Positions 12,407 to 25,234 of a DNA stretch of 64,000 nt are shown one piece after another. Position 1 is the first letter of the stretch. Every line of letters begins with the position of its first letter. This stretch comes from Mangifera indica. Its lineage: Eukaryota; Streptophyta; Magnoliopsida; Sapindales; Anacardiaceae. The notes under the pieces were generated by a model that worked only from the letters and a program-made list of their open reading frames with translations, was not told the origin of the DNA and ran no database searches. Position numbers and translations under genes: made by a program. The stretch lies in contig NC_058147.1 of NCBI RefSeq assembly GCF_011075055.1, positions 2,108,001 through 2,172,000 of the forward strand, read 5' to 3'.

Positions 12407-13046
12407 CCATTCTGGTTTTTTCCTGCAGTTAAAACCTATGTTCTATATTCTGTTTCAAGGTTTTGCAATGCTTTTGTTTTCTGGAGTGTTCTTTACCCTT
12501 CTAGGTTTTGCAACTGTGAAAGTCTATCTATTTCCACTTGGTCTTTGATGTCTCTGTTTGTTTTCATTTCCATTTTATTCCTTTTATCTTGTTTTTGGTT
12601 TTATATCCTTTGGTTTATTACTGCAAGCTACTGTAGTATTATTGTGGAAAATAAGATAAATGTTACTTCATCATATTTATCTCTGTAAGCTGCTATCCCT
12701 TTGCTTTATAATATTCATCATATTATATAGATTTATTATACTAGTGAAGAAGTTATTGTACCAATCTTATTTTCCAAAACAGAGCTGCACAATCTTTGTA
12801 AAATTTTGTTGCAGACAGAAGTTGGCGAATTCTCTCTTTTCGCTTATGACAAGAGTGATCAGTGCATAGTATGATAAAATGCATGCCTATGACCTGCTTA
12901 AAGCATCATCACACAATGTAAATGTTGTGTTATGACTTTGTTATCTGTAACATTTTCTGTTCCTTAGACCAAGCTACAAACAATGATAGTACAGCTAATG
13001 CTATATTTGAGAGTTGATTTCTAGGTTCTACATTGTACTACATGGT
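12407..13046. other. Convergent 3' intergenic region
   Basis: Lies between the 3' ends of the plus-strand lumen-type gene and the minus-strand methyltransferase gene, so it holds both 3' UTRs. Apart from the exon duplicate near 12800, it contains T-rich sequence and short reading frames without recognisable product. Confidence 0.5.
12793..12860 (+). repeat. Partial duplicate of the last exon of the upstream gene
   Basis: About 480 bases downstream of the gene's last exon, the sequence TTGTAAAATT..TTGCAG followed by ACAGAAGTTGGCG repeats the 3' intron end and first bases of exon 12322-12406. Similarity is lost after about 25 exon bases. It keeps a usable polypyrimidine-AG acceptor, so it is either a decayed tandem duplicate of the terminal exon or an unused splice site. 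Confidence 0.6.
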
Positions 13047-14678
13047 TCATGGAGTTGTTTGAATTGGAGAACCAGAAGCCTGCACCAAATACAAGCGACA
13101 ACATGGTGTTCCGTCATCTGGATGGGTTTCTACAGACCTGGGCAAACTGCGGAGCCTGTTAAACAGGTTTAATGGATCATGCATGAGCCCAAAATGAGCA
13201 TCTGGGTCACCAATTTGTGAAAGCTTAACATGGGAAAATCCCAGAGATGGTAGGAGATGATCAGGCCAATCGCTGTAGAAGTGGAAGACAGAATTGCATA
13301 GTGTGGTTGACGGTTTATTCATGAAGTCAGCTAATAGAACAGTGTGGACAATGGTGCACATGTCTGCTATGATCTTCAAAACTTGCATGGCATCATTGTG
13401 GGTAAGGTAATAGATAATGCCTTCTAGAACCCACACCGTATTCTTTTCTGGCTTAAACCCTGATATCTGAAGCTTTTCAAGCCAGTCGTTTTCTCTAATG
13501 TCAGCTGCTACTCTGGTTAGAGATTTTGCTGTCATCCTTAGCTGCTGTTGTTCCTCTTTGGAGTCCATTGCTTCTTGTATGAGAGTGGTTTTCATTTTCA
13601 AGACTTCTGGAAAATCTACTTCAAAGATATCACTTTCCTTCAGGCAGCCTAAACGATATGCCCTTGTGTCCATTCCTGTAATTGGCAACCGTAATGAACA
13701 TTTGATTGATCATAAATGCGATTCTTATTTTTTCAAATCAGGGGCATGTTTTTCCTGCTTGAACGCACCATTATACCATACATTTAGTATGCAAGCTATC
13801 CACAAATTATTTTGTAGCCATCATTTTCAACATATCTTTCTTAAAATTTTAACCATTCCTTAGAGCTTATATTATACAAATCATGGGTCATAATTTACTA
13901 TCAATATCAAAATATCCATTTTCTGTGGTGTCTCTGAATCATTCTGTGTTGACGAACATTTGGGTTTGTTACAGTCGTGCTGTCTGGGTCGGAAAAATTT
14001 CAGACTCCAGAGTAAGTGAAGAGCGGGGCATATGGGTGGTAGTAATTTTGCTCAAAAGCAAGGCAATTGGGCTGGGCCAGCAACTTGAGAAAATGCCTGT
14101 ACACCAGGCATACGTCAATGACAGAGGTAATCCAACATGGCCTTGAGTAATTATGAATCTTTTAGGTCCAAAACATGAATTGGAGATGAAACATGCAATT
14201 CGGTGACCTCATTAACACTGGTTTAAGCTGCATTACTTCTAGACTTCTAGTATTCCTATTATAAAAGATTTCAAATGGGGTACGGTGATCACAAACCTGC
14301 ACCGAGGAGAACAACCTGGGCGTTCCTGTCACTGAAAGAACCGAGCGCAGCTTCAATTTGTGAATCAAACCACAGGGTTCGAACTGCAAGAATTACACCG
14401 GAAATTTCTCTGGCATTATTGAGGTAATCTTTCTTTATCTTCTCATGAATGTTTCTTAGATATGTCTCTCCAGCGAGCAAGTCTGCAAGTGGGTCGTGGA
14501 TCAAATGCTTCCACAAGGCTCTTCCTGCTGCCGTTTGGCATGCCGATCGCCGGAGGGAGTCCCATTCACTATCAATCGTTGCATGGATTTCTCGAACTGT
14601 CTGAGTAAATAGCAATTGTGGGAGCTTCAGCTCATGCCACTGCAGGTTTTCAGGTAAGCCATTTCCGTGCTCTGACAT
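13047..14678 (-). CDS. PPM1/LCMT-family SAM-dependent methyltransferase
   Basis: Two exons, 14297-14678 and 13047-13675, split a Gly codon and encode 336 residues. The join creates VVLLGAGMDTRAYR (about residues 120-133), the SAM-binding GxGxDTRxxR signature of the leucine carboxyl methyltransferase/PPM1 family. Downstream FEVDFPEVL (acidic residue after the second strand) and WVLEGIIYYL motifs also fit. The family includes PP2A C-terminal leucine methyltransferases and bacterial O-methyltransferases; this plant branch has no assigned substrate that I can state. The start at 14678 (MSEHGNG) begins the conserved region; an in-frame Met a few codons upstream (14690) is possible. It is convergent with the lumen-type gene. 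Confidence 0.9.
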
Positions 14679-15917
14679 ATCTTTGAACATAAAAAATATA
14701 TTTACATATATATAAGGAGTGATAGAATTAGAAGGGAATAGGGAGATAATGCATGCAGTATATAATAGGAAAGGCTTATGAAAGAAGTTGTAGATGTTGT
14801 AGTTGGGGATAAGAAAAGAGAACCACACATAACCAACGTTAGGGAAAACTTTTCAATCGTATCCAGCTTCTCTGCCTTGATGAAAGATATGTTACAAAAT
14901 AGTCCACGAGTATCAACGCGTCCCATGCCTATGCCCGAAACTTCACTTTCTAACCTGTCCATTATTAATTTTTTTTAAAAAGTAACAATGAATGGTTCCC
15001 ACTGGATATATCTGCGTGGCTATCAAGTTCCATTTTTAAGAGCTAGCCAAGCCACTCAACCACTGCTTGACTATGTACTTGTCTTTTGGTGGCTTATGGC
15101 AAGCCGGCTTGACTTGTGTACATACCACTTCTAGCACATGGTAGCCGGCGCCGTGCTATTTCAATGACCAGGCCGGTAGTTGTAGAATTTCCAATCCCCA
15201 AATTAGGAGATTACATTTGGCATTTGAACAATTGAGTGGTTACACAAGGAGCTTCAATTATTATTATTTTATTTTATAAATTTGTTACGTGATGAAAACT
15301 CATCTTCAGTCAAACTTACGGATACGATATTTGCATAGACAAGTAGCAATGCTTTAACCCTTAGCTCAAACAAGGTGCAAATTTTTTAAAACCACAAATA
15401 GGAAACATGAGCTCAAATTCATCAATAATCCATTTAATATTAAACAATAGTTTCATATTGTTTTCAAATCACTCATTTACTCTATTTAATTTTGGTGATC
15501 ATAATTAAAGTATAACAACTTTTCTATTTACATGGAGTTGGCAACGTTTATTAATACTCCTGCCACCAACTTCTATACTTTATAAAACAAATTGTGCATG
15601 CAACCTTAACCTTCACTGATGTAAATTTTAAACAATGAAAAGGTTAAAAGAAAAACCCTTTTTACGTTTAATTACTGATTTCATGTTACAACATTGTAAT
15701 ATTGTTTTTAATTTTATTATCTAGATAGTAACAATATCATGGATGTAATCTTTTTAGTATTTTCAATCGAACACTATTAACAATTAATTTTTCACTTTCT
15801 TTTATGTGCCTTTTCATATTCTTACTTGGTGTGTTTCTAATTTGTGACTAACAAAATTTTTTATATATGTATTTTTTTACATGGGTAAAAAAATAGTAAT
15901 AAAATGAAAGACAAATA
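14679..15917. other. Intergenic: methyltransferase promoter side
   Basis: Upstream region of the minus-strand methyltransferase gene. Small frames at 14702-14978 on both strands resemble nothing known. The rest is AT-rich spacer. Confidence 0.45.
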
Positions 15918-16560
15918 AAGGCCAAAGGGTTTATTCCCAACCAAAGTTTACTCCTTTTCCAAACTTTCATCTGATAATTTTTAAAAGCTTAAATACTCAT
16001 CAATCAGTTGTTAAGGTTAACAAAATCTATCCGTTTTAAAATTTTATCTCTTTTTCCCCTTTAAACCTTAAAAATTAATGATTTCTCTTCATTCAAAAGT
16101 TTAAAAAGTTATATTACCCCTTACTAGGGTTTGCAATTTCTTCTCTTACTTCTCTGACGGTTGAAGTTGATTGAGACTCTCTTCAGCCAATTTTCTTCAT
16201 TTGTCGTCAATGACCTTGACTGAAGAAAGACAAATCATGGTTGAATAGTCAAACAATTGCCGATTTGGATCTTACCTCTTAATCTGATTGAATCATGGTT
16301 GATTTGGTTGTTGATGGCCTTTGTGGTTGTGTTTGACCGTTCTGTCAATTTGGCCATAATTCGACTTTCTTCGATTAGGGTTATTGGCAAAAAAATAAAG
16401 AGGATAGGTTGAAGAGCGTCTCGATTGGCTTCAATCATTGAAGAAGCAAGGGAAAAAATTATAAACTCTAGTAAAAAAAAAATATAATTTTTTAAACTTT
16501 TAAGTGAGAAAATATTATTAGTTATTTAAAGTTTAAAGTAAAAAAATATATAAAATTTTA
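15918..16560. mobile_element. Degraded fold-back element
   Basis: A left arm at about 16034-16132 is an inverted, diverged copy of 16462-16560. Both contain ACTAG(A/G)GTTT and an AAAAGTTTAAAAA(G/A)TTATA core in opposite orientation. The left end, near 15918, begins GGCCAAAGGGTTTATTCCCA, close to the terminus of the intact Mutator-like element at 7635. The right terminus and target duplication are not visible, so the right end seems truncated. No coding content. Confidence 0.55.
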
Positions 16561-18595
16561 GTTTTTTAAATATTATTAATTAAATAATAATTATTTTTTA
16601 AAAATAAATAGATTTTATTAATTTTAATAATTGATAAATAAATATTTAAATTTTTAAAAATTAATAAATAAATAGCAAGGGAAAAAGCCTTCGCCAGAAA
16701 CAAATTGCTACCTTTGCCTTTGATCTTGGGCCGACGCCTATTTGTTGCCATATTGAAGAGAAGCCATTATTTTGCCTAGGACTGGTGGTAGACACGACAA
16801 ACACGTAATCAGTAGGTTCGATACGAATAATTGGTCGATCAGAAAAAAGATATTATACGGTTTGTTTGGTAATTTAACTGTAAATACTGTATTTTAAATA
16901 TATTTTTTATTTTTTATATTATTTTATTTAGTTTATCAATAATAAAATATTACATAATATTTTATTATAATTATTAATATGAAGATAATATAAATAATTA
17001 TTTAATTATCATTTTTATCTTAAATATTAAAAAATTATTAAAATAATCTTAATTTTATTATAATTATATTATTATTTATTAATTTTTTTAAAAAATATTT
17101 TTAATTAATATAAAAATATTTAAAAATAATTATACTTAAAATTATTTAAATAAAATAATTTATTAATATTATTTTATTATCGTTAATCAAATATATTAAT
17201 TATTTATATCATTTATATTTTTAAATTTTTTTAAAATAAAATTTTATTAAACATAATAATTATTTATATTTAATAATTTTTCAATAATAAAATATTATTT
17301 AAATTAAATACCTTTTCAGAAAATATATTTTTGGGTATTGAAAAGCCAGCTGTACGCTGAGATTTTTTTTGGCTGGAGTTGTGAGATTCGCCAAATTCAA
17401 TTAAAAATGGAACTGCTTCGAAGTCCAGTCCAGTTTTCTGAACTTACTGGGGCCTCGCCAGCTCATAGTTCATAGTTAGGTTTTGGGTCACTGACTAGCA
17501 GAACATGGTGACTCACACGAATACTGCCACTAATCATCAACTAGGCAGCCAACATGCTTCCATCAAATTTGGATAAAATTTAAAATTAAATTATTTTTAA
17601 ATCAAATTTTAATTTTAATTTATTAATATTGAATCAATTTTTAGTTGATTCAAACTAATTTTGAACTCAATCTTATTTAGATTCAGTCCCAATTAAATTT
17701 AACCTAAATTGTAAATTACAAATAATATTAACCAATTGGAACCTCGGGCATAAATGGTTTATACAAGCCAAATAGTGCTTTGGTGTATAAAGCTCAAGTT
17801 TAAGTTTGTTTGATTAACAAAATCTTGACTCAAATTCAAGTTAGGGATAAAAATGGTTCACTTGAGTTCTATTCCATTTTAACTTAAAAAATATTTTTAA
17901 GCCTTGAATTTTAAACAATTACAGTTAAGCCTCTATAATTTATATATATTTTCCATTATAATTTATATTTAAATATGAGAGGTTAATTCTAGTGGCTCAA
18001 ACTGCTGGTGAGGAGCTACGCTCTTTTGCAGCCCTAATGGGACACGCATACCCAACCCAAGCCTTATCCGCAGCTTATTTCGCAGAGTTTGGTTGCCTTT
18101 AATTCACTTTGAATGTCCAAAACGTTTCACGAATGAACTGACGTCATATAAGCGTGATTGGATAAAGGAACACAATGAAGTAAATGGGACAACCTATGAA
18201 GCTTTAGCATCATGCACGTGCACACGTGACCTTGAAAAAGATAAAAACCAAATCATCAGAGGATCCGATTGAAACTTAAAAAAATCGAACGGTTCAGAAT
18301 GTCGGTATGAGATTGAGACATAGGAAAAATTTAACGGTTCGAAGTAATCAAAATCAAGGGTTAGAGATTTATATTGATGTACCTAATACCAGATCAACCA
18401 AGTGGCAAAAAAGGATTAAATAACAGTGGGCCCACCTTGAAAATGTTGGGCCACTGAAGAGATGCGAATCCTCACACGCAAGAAGAATCTTACCAGTAGA
18501 ACATTTTGAAACGCCAAATGGTTGCTGATCAAACCAAGGACTAATTGTGGAATATTACTGACAAAGAGGTATAGCAGTCTCAAGGGTGAAGAGTT
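16561..18595. other. Intergenic, very AT-rich, then CNNM-like promoter
   Basis: 16560-16680 and 16860-17330 are nearly pure A/T with short poly-A and poly-T runs. 17570-17960 is similar, with scattered ATTTGAATT-like sequence. The last 500 bases before 18596 are more balanced and form the presumed promoter and leader of the CNNM-like gene. Confidence 0.5.
18215..18228. promoter_or_regulatory. Paired CACGTG (G-box) motifs
   Basis: Two palindromic CACGTG cores (18215-18220 and 18223-18228) lie 8 bases apart, about 370 bases upstream of the CNNM-like start codon. Each sits in an ACGT context used by plant bZIP and bHLH factors (G-box/ABRE). Function is inferred from motif and position only. Confidence 0.45.
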
Positions 18596-21500
18596 ATGGC
18601 GTCGGACTTGCCGTGCTGCGGGACGATGTTTTGGGTTTATGTGGTGGTTATAATCGGGTTGGTTTGCTTCGCTGGCTTGATGGCTGGCTTAACTCTGGGT
18701 TTAATGTCTTTAGGCCTCGTCGACCTTGAAGTTCTCATCAAGTCCGGTCTTCCTCAGGATAGTAGCCATGCTGGTACTCTCTTTGTATCCTGTTGACGAA
18801 ACTTAAACTTTATCCCTTTTGTTAGTGAATCACCGTTTCTTTACTATCTACGGCTTCTAGTTGATGTAAATTTATTCGATTTTTTTACTTGGTTTTGATG
18901 TGGGGTTTTAAAGCAGGGCACTAAATTGGCACACGTGATTACTAGTGAGTGAATTGTCTTGTGTGTGATTTGGTTTTGACAGTGATCTGTTGTTTATTTT
19001 CTGCTTTTTGCAGCCAAAATATTTCCTGTGGTGAAGAATCAGCATCTTCTGCTATGTACTCTTTTGATTGGAAACTCTGTTGCCATGGAAGTAAATTACA
19101 TGGTTCTATATGGATTTTTATGAGAAAAATGTTGCTAGTTTTCCTCACTCTTGTTTTCTCTCTCTTCAAATAGGCTCTTCCCATATTCTTGGACAAGCTT
19201 GTGCCTCCATGGGCTGCAATTTTGATATCTGTGACTCTGATTCTCATGTTTGGAGAGGTTATTAATTTCTAAACTGATTAAGCATTTTTTCTGTGAGAAG
19301 TTTTGTCTTATCTCAAGTGCTCAAATCTATCTAAGCCTGTATGTCTGGGTATAGATAATACCACAAGCAGCTTGCACTCGTTATGGCTTGACTGTTGGAG
19401 CAACAATGGCACCCATGGTCCGTTTACTTGTTTGGCTGTTCTTCCCTGTATCTTATCCAATTAGTAAGGTACGATCGACTCTTAAAATCAATGTTTGGAT
19501 TTTTTTTTTTTTTTGGTGCAAGTTTTGTTTTTTATTAAGTTGTTTGGGAAATTACCTTTTCCACCAAATTTTGGTTTTTGAGAGGTTGTATAATTTGCAG
19601 GTTTTGGATTGGATGTTGGGTAAAGGGCATGCAGTCCTTTTACGGAGGGCAGAACTAAAAACTTTTGTGAATTTTCATGGCAATGAGGTATCAAGTTTAA
19701 CACTTCTGATTTTCGGTTAATTGCTGAATTAGTTTACATTAGGCATATTCAGATTAAACTATCTTGGCCAAATTCTCAATTTTGTGATGAATCTTTGTAA
19801 ATGTACACTTTGTTTTTAGGCTGGGAAAGGTGGGGATCTAACTCATGATGAGACTACTATCATTGCTGGAGCGCTTGAATTGACTGAGAAGACTGCAAAA
19901 GATGCCATGACTCCCATATCGAAGGCATTTTCTCTTGATCTGGATGCAACTCTTAATTTGTGGGTTTTTGGATTCTTGTGCATTCTCTCTGAACGTTTTA
20001 TGTGTTCTTCACACGTTCTAATTCTCCACCATTGTAATTTAGGGATACACTGAATGCAGTAATGGCCATGGGTCACAGTAGAGTGCCAGTTTACTTTGGA
20101 AGTCCAACAAATATTATAGGCCTTATTCTGGTAATTCCCTTTCTTCTTGTACATGAGTCAGTACTTTTGTGGATTGTTGATATTGCCAATACTTCACATT
20201 CTTTTTACAACTACTTTCATTTTGATTATCATGGCGTCATTTCCTGTTATTCATAATTGACTGGGAGAAAATGTTACCATAAGATTTTTTTTTTTTCATA
20301 TTCTAGAAGATGCACATTTCATTTTATGTGAGAGTGGATGATTTATGAATTTAGCCTATGAACTTTCAGAATTATTATTTTAAATAAATAAATATTGAAA
20401 TTGAATAATTTAATTTATTATCAGAGGATTGGATGCCTAGACTTTTCCTTTGTTCCAACCTTTTTCTTTTTCTGTTTTCTTCCTTGGCCTTTTTGTTCTA
20501 CAACTTAAAAGCTCAAGTTATTTTCATGGTTACACTGTGCTATTGATCATTATATCAGACCTGCTACGTGATTCATAGCTATTAATTTCTTCATGTTTTT
20601 CAAGTTTGTTATTGAACACAATTCTTTGTGACCCTAACCAAATCTCAAACCTTTCATTTACGTTTTGCATATGTAATACAAATGATGTAGATCATACAGT
20701 TTCTTTCTTCCTGATATTTAGATGAACGTACTAGTTTCATGTCTAATGTGGGCAGGTTAAAAATCTCTTAACAGTAGATCACAGAGATGGAGTTTCTCTG
20801 AGAACAATGATCATCAGAAAAATACCTAGGTATGAAAATTTGTATTTTTTCCTGAGGAGAACTATATGTGTATAGTTAAGTGATATTGTTCCTCTCTCTC
20901 ATTCAACCTACAGGGTCTCAGAAGATATGCCTCTGTATGATATCCTAAATGAATTTCAGAAGGGTCATAGCCACATTGCTGTTGTGTATAAGGATTTAAA
21001 TGAGAAAAAAGAGGGCGAACAGTTTAAAGACAGTTGTAACAAGCCAAGAGGACAAACCGAAAACTCAATGAAAAAAGGTGAGGGTGTATGCTGCAGCACG
21101 TTGTAATAATAATATATTATGACTATGTTTTTGCAGGATCCTGACCTAAGCTTCTTTCCTTGAAGTTTCACATTGTATGTTCTACTTGTAGCAATGCACT
21201 TATTTTGCAATGAGTCAATATGCGTTCATGTTTCGTTTTTTATACCTTCTAATTCATTATTGAAAGTTACATTAAAGAAGATTCCCAAATGATTTCAAAT
21301 TTCTGGGAAATCTTTATGCCACAGCTGTCGCCTGGACCTCATTTTGTGAACATTCCTATCAGTTCCTGAAAGTTTCCGTTGTATTGCTATCATAATTTAC
21401 TCCATCTAGAATGTTCTATTATTTGTACACGTGGCATGCCTGGTGTCTGTGATTGCTTGTTCATTCCACTGAGACTGAGGAAAAAGCCTGTTCTGCTATT

Positions 21501-22927
21501 GTTTCTTTCATTATGAGTTTCCATTGATTGCTAGTACTGCTTTACCATTCTTGGTTTTCTAGGTTGCTTGATATTTTTCTTCAAATTAAATATAACTGGT
21601 CTTTAGTCAAATTCTCAGTTGACAATAAGGGTAGTGCTTCTACTGAAAACTCGGGGAATAAATTGGAATCAATGCATAAAAGTCCACCAGCAACTCCTGC
21701 CTTTAAGAAGCGACATAGAGGTTGTTCTTTTTGTATTCTGGACATTGTGAATGCACCTATTCCAGAGTTCCCATCCAATGAGGAGGTTGTTGGTGTTATT
21801 ACCATGGAAGATGTCATTGAAGAACTTCTTAAGGTAAATCTGAGACTGAAATACATCATGGCCATGTGTTCAAGTGAGAGTGTATGAACAGACCATTTGA
21901 TAGACATTAATACGGCTTTCTGAACATCTATTTAATGTGTTAATAATGATGATATTCCACCTCGTCCCTGAGATGAGGGACTTGCTTTTCAAAAATCGAG
22001 CTAGGGAGTCTTCCTTTACTAATGGGTCCAGAATGGAGCTGTTTCTTCTTATTGACTACAAGAAACATGCTTAGACAGTGCAATTGAGTTCTAAACTTTT
22101 ATGAATGATGTTTCGAAAAAGTAGTTTGTCTGAAAATGTAGGAATAATGACCATAACTGCAGTTGAAATTCTTACTTATTGTAGTTGCTCTTTTCTTTTA
22201 GTTTTATTTTGTCTGTGCTGATCTATATTTCAAATGTTTGCATATGCCAGGAGGAGATACTGGATGAAACTGATGAGTATGTCAATATCCACAACAGGTA
22301 AAATTTTATTCTCCAATATTCTTCTGATTCGACTTCTCTGTATTGTTGTATGTGGAGTGTGCCGGTGCTGGATAAACAAGGTGCTTTTTTCTGTTACAAG
22401 TTTAGTTTGTTCCATGAAAGATGGAAAGCCATGGTTGTTTGGGATCATCCTATTTGTTTCACTCGCTAATCTTGCTGGCATGACATGGCAAGGCTTCATC
22501 CATCCTAGTGCTAAACAGGATGCTTGAACTGCTGATTTCTTGCTATATTTTTAAACAAATTAAACATGCTTAGACATATCGATTCACCATGTTGTATGGA
22601 ACAGCTGTTGAACCATTCAGGAAAGTGTCTAATGAATGTCACTAACCTACTGGTTCTTGTGAATGCAGGATAAAAGTCAATATGCATGCATCTCAAGAAA
22701 AGGCTCCTAATTCAGATACTTCACAAGCATCTCTCAATGGCTCCTCTGCCATATGTAACTCCAATCCAAAATCGTCAACACACACCGTCACTCAGAACTC
22801 CCCAGCCTCTCCATCCTTGGCGGTCCCTGGTCCCACTCCACCTCTCTCAATCTCCGGCAATACTTCAGTCACAGGTTCACCTACCCCGGCACATTATCTT
22901 TCAGGAGAGTCATTAAAGGAACAGTAG
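18596..22927 (+). CDS. CNNM-like DUF21/CBS-domain membrane protein
   Basis: Twelve exons join in phase to 512 residues: 18596-18773, 19014-19090, 19174-19257, 19355-19468, 19601-19687, 19820-19959, 20043-20130, 20756-20829, 20914-21077, 21607-21833, 22251-22297, 22669-22927. The N-terminal DUF21/CNNM transmembrane region has hydrophobic segments near 11-41, 68-84, 95-111 and 133-148. A CBS pair follows: the first half starts around [10 protein letters not shown] (about 208), the second spans EDMPLYDIL (about 284) to [15 protein letters not shown] (about 397-411), split by a charged insert. The tail is Ser/Pro/Thr-rich. CNNM/CorC relatives are linked to divalent cation, especially Mg, transport, with the CBS pair as an adenine-nucleotide sensor. 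The plant function is inferred. Exon phases are continuous and no break is seen. Confidence 0.93.
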
Positions 22928-25234
22928 AATTTGGGGATGCTTAGTCTTGATATGATAAGAAAGATACAATACTCTATAATGTAGTTACTTGGGCCTCAAT
23001 ATAGCTTCAAAACTAGGTGAAAGGCAGCAAAAGGAGATGGTTTTTCTTAGATAGAAAGGGGTGCTTTTGTAGTCAGTGATGATGAAAATGAAAATGTTGT
23101 ATGAAAATAAAATTTCCACGGCATTGGCTGTAGATTGATGTTCAACTGTTGTATGAAATGAAAATTTCAGTTCATTTGTTGCAGAAGAATTCACAGTCCA
23201 AAAGGGCTAATGATGTCACCGAAAGGAAAGAAGGTAGTGGTGATTAGCAATTTGCACAAGTAGGAAGGGGTGTAAAAGCATTATAACAATGCAATACGGT
23301 AGTGGTGGATTCAGTTGAGCTAAGCTTAGGGTTAGTTCGAGTTTAAGTTTGTTTAAGTTGGTGTATAGTATCATTGGAAGACAATTAATGAGATGAATAA
23401 TACTATTAGGGAAATTAAAATTATTGTACTAGGGATGAATAATGTTATAAAAGGGGTAAATAGTATTATTGGAAAGATAAACTAATTAAACTTAAGTTGA
23501 GATGTTGATTTGGAGTTTCAAATTAAATTCGGTTTATTCAGGTTGAAAGATAGATTTGATTGGAGTTATACGGATTCAAATACACCTAGCAATACACCCC
23601 AACAATGAGGAGCCAATGAGACACTGATGAGAACTCATTTAGACACGAGCAGATTGAAAAATGGAATAGCACAAAAATAGCTGCACAAGGTACCGGAAAA
23701 CTGGAGACTACTGTCTGATGTGCAAGGATATTAATAGATTTTAGACCCCAATTTGTTTTCTCCAATAGACATGGCAAGATCCTCCCTCAATGAATGACTC
23801 AAACAATGTTAAACTTGTAATGTTCTGTCTTCTTATAAGTTTTGCTAAAACATGACAATCCCCAACTTAAAGAAAATAAAGTTACAGAAGACCAAGGCTA
23901 AAGGAAGTAAGGCGAGTAGGCGACTCCAAGACTCCGGGTTTCCAGTAAAACATTACCCGGAAAAGGCATGTTCCTTGGAACATATAATAATCATAATTAT
24001 AGATAATCATTAGTATGGTTGAACTAATAAGCCAATATTAATAACTCGTGGACTATCATCCCCTGTAAGAATTGATTTGAAACAATTTCAAAATTAGTTT
24101 AAATTTGAATTAATAAATAGTACGAGAAAAAAATAAACAAAATACTAAAATAAGAAAAAAATCATAAAAAAAATAAAGAATCATCGGTGAAAAAAGTTTT
24201 ATTATCGATGTCATAAGTGAGTCAAGTTTGCATGTGACGAATGCTTCAACTCAAATTGGATTTGTTTAAATTGAATAACAAGTTGAAATTAAGCCAATTT
24301 AATTTTAATCCACCACTAAACACTATAGATATTAATAAAACTGATATATCATCGATTAATTGAGTAATTTTTTATTAGGAGTAAAAAAACAAACTATTAA
24401 TCAAGCATTAGCAACCATACCGTAACACATGTTGGCTCACTCGTGAGAAGAAGAAAAAGTAAAGAGTAATTTGCTGAGAAACAAGTGGGACAGATAATAT
24501 AATATGATCATTCGGGCATGCCAAAATCTTTTTCCCGTTGCACTTGTATTGCTAATACCACTGGCGCATTATGCGCAGTCATATGCATATCTATACATCA
24601 GACGGCCGTTCTGTTGAGTGAGCACTCAGCCGTGCGCGCCGTCTAGCAGACATTCGGGAAACAAACAGTACAAATATAATATGTCAATGTTCAAAACCGC
24701 CGTATACGGCCAGCTGGTCCTTTCTCCTCAAAGCGCCTAACTTCCCATAAAATCTCTTGTCGTATTTCGCTCACACATGCCCACTCACTCATGTCAACTC
24801 AACTTCCACTTAACCCTTCTCTATTCTCAGCGCTCCTTCTCTTTATCACTTTTTAAAATTTGAATTTATTTTTTCAGTTACATTATATAATTTTCTCTGC
24901 CTTTTACTTCAAGATTGACGGGATTTTTTTTTTGAAAAATAAGTTGAATTCGGTAGGTGACAGCCACCAGCCTTTACAATTATTGATAGCTCAAATCATC
25001 TTTAGCGTGTTAACTAATCTGGGTACTCAGAATTTCTTGCTTTTGAAGTGAGATTGTCTTCATGAGATTGAGATTTTCTTCTTCGCTTTTTTCCCGGTTA
25101 TGAATTCTGCATTATTTTGTTGTATTTAAATTATTATTCATTTTTCGTAGATCTATGTATCTCCTCGCTGCTTGTTTTTGAAATTTTTAGTGCTTTATAT
25201 CGTATTTTCGAAAAAGGAGATTGATTGCTGAGAA
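22928..25234. other. Intergenic between CNNM-like and PMT28-like genes
   Basis: Begins with the 3' UTR of the CNNM-like gene. 23,300-24,450 is AT-rich spacer without a recognisable frame. 24,600-24,830 is richer in GC and pyrimidines and, with the leader before 25235, probably contains the promoter of the PMT28-like gene. Confidence 0.5.

Noticed and set aside
14702..14962. Possible extra upstream exon of the LCMT-type methyltransferase
   Set aside because: No splice pair links it to the conserved start at 14678, and its translation has no family resemblance.
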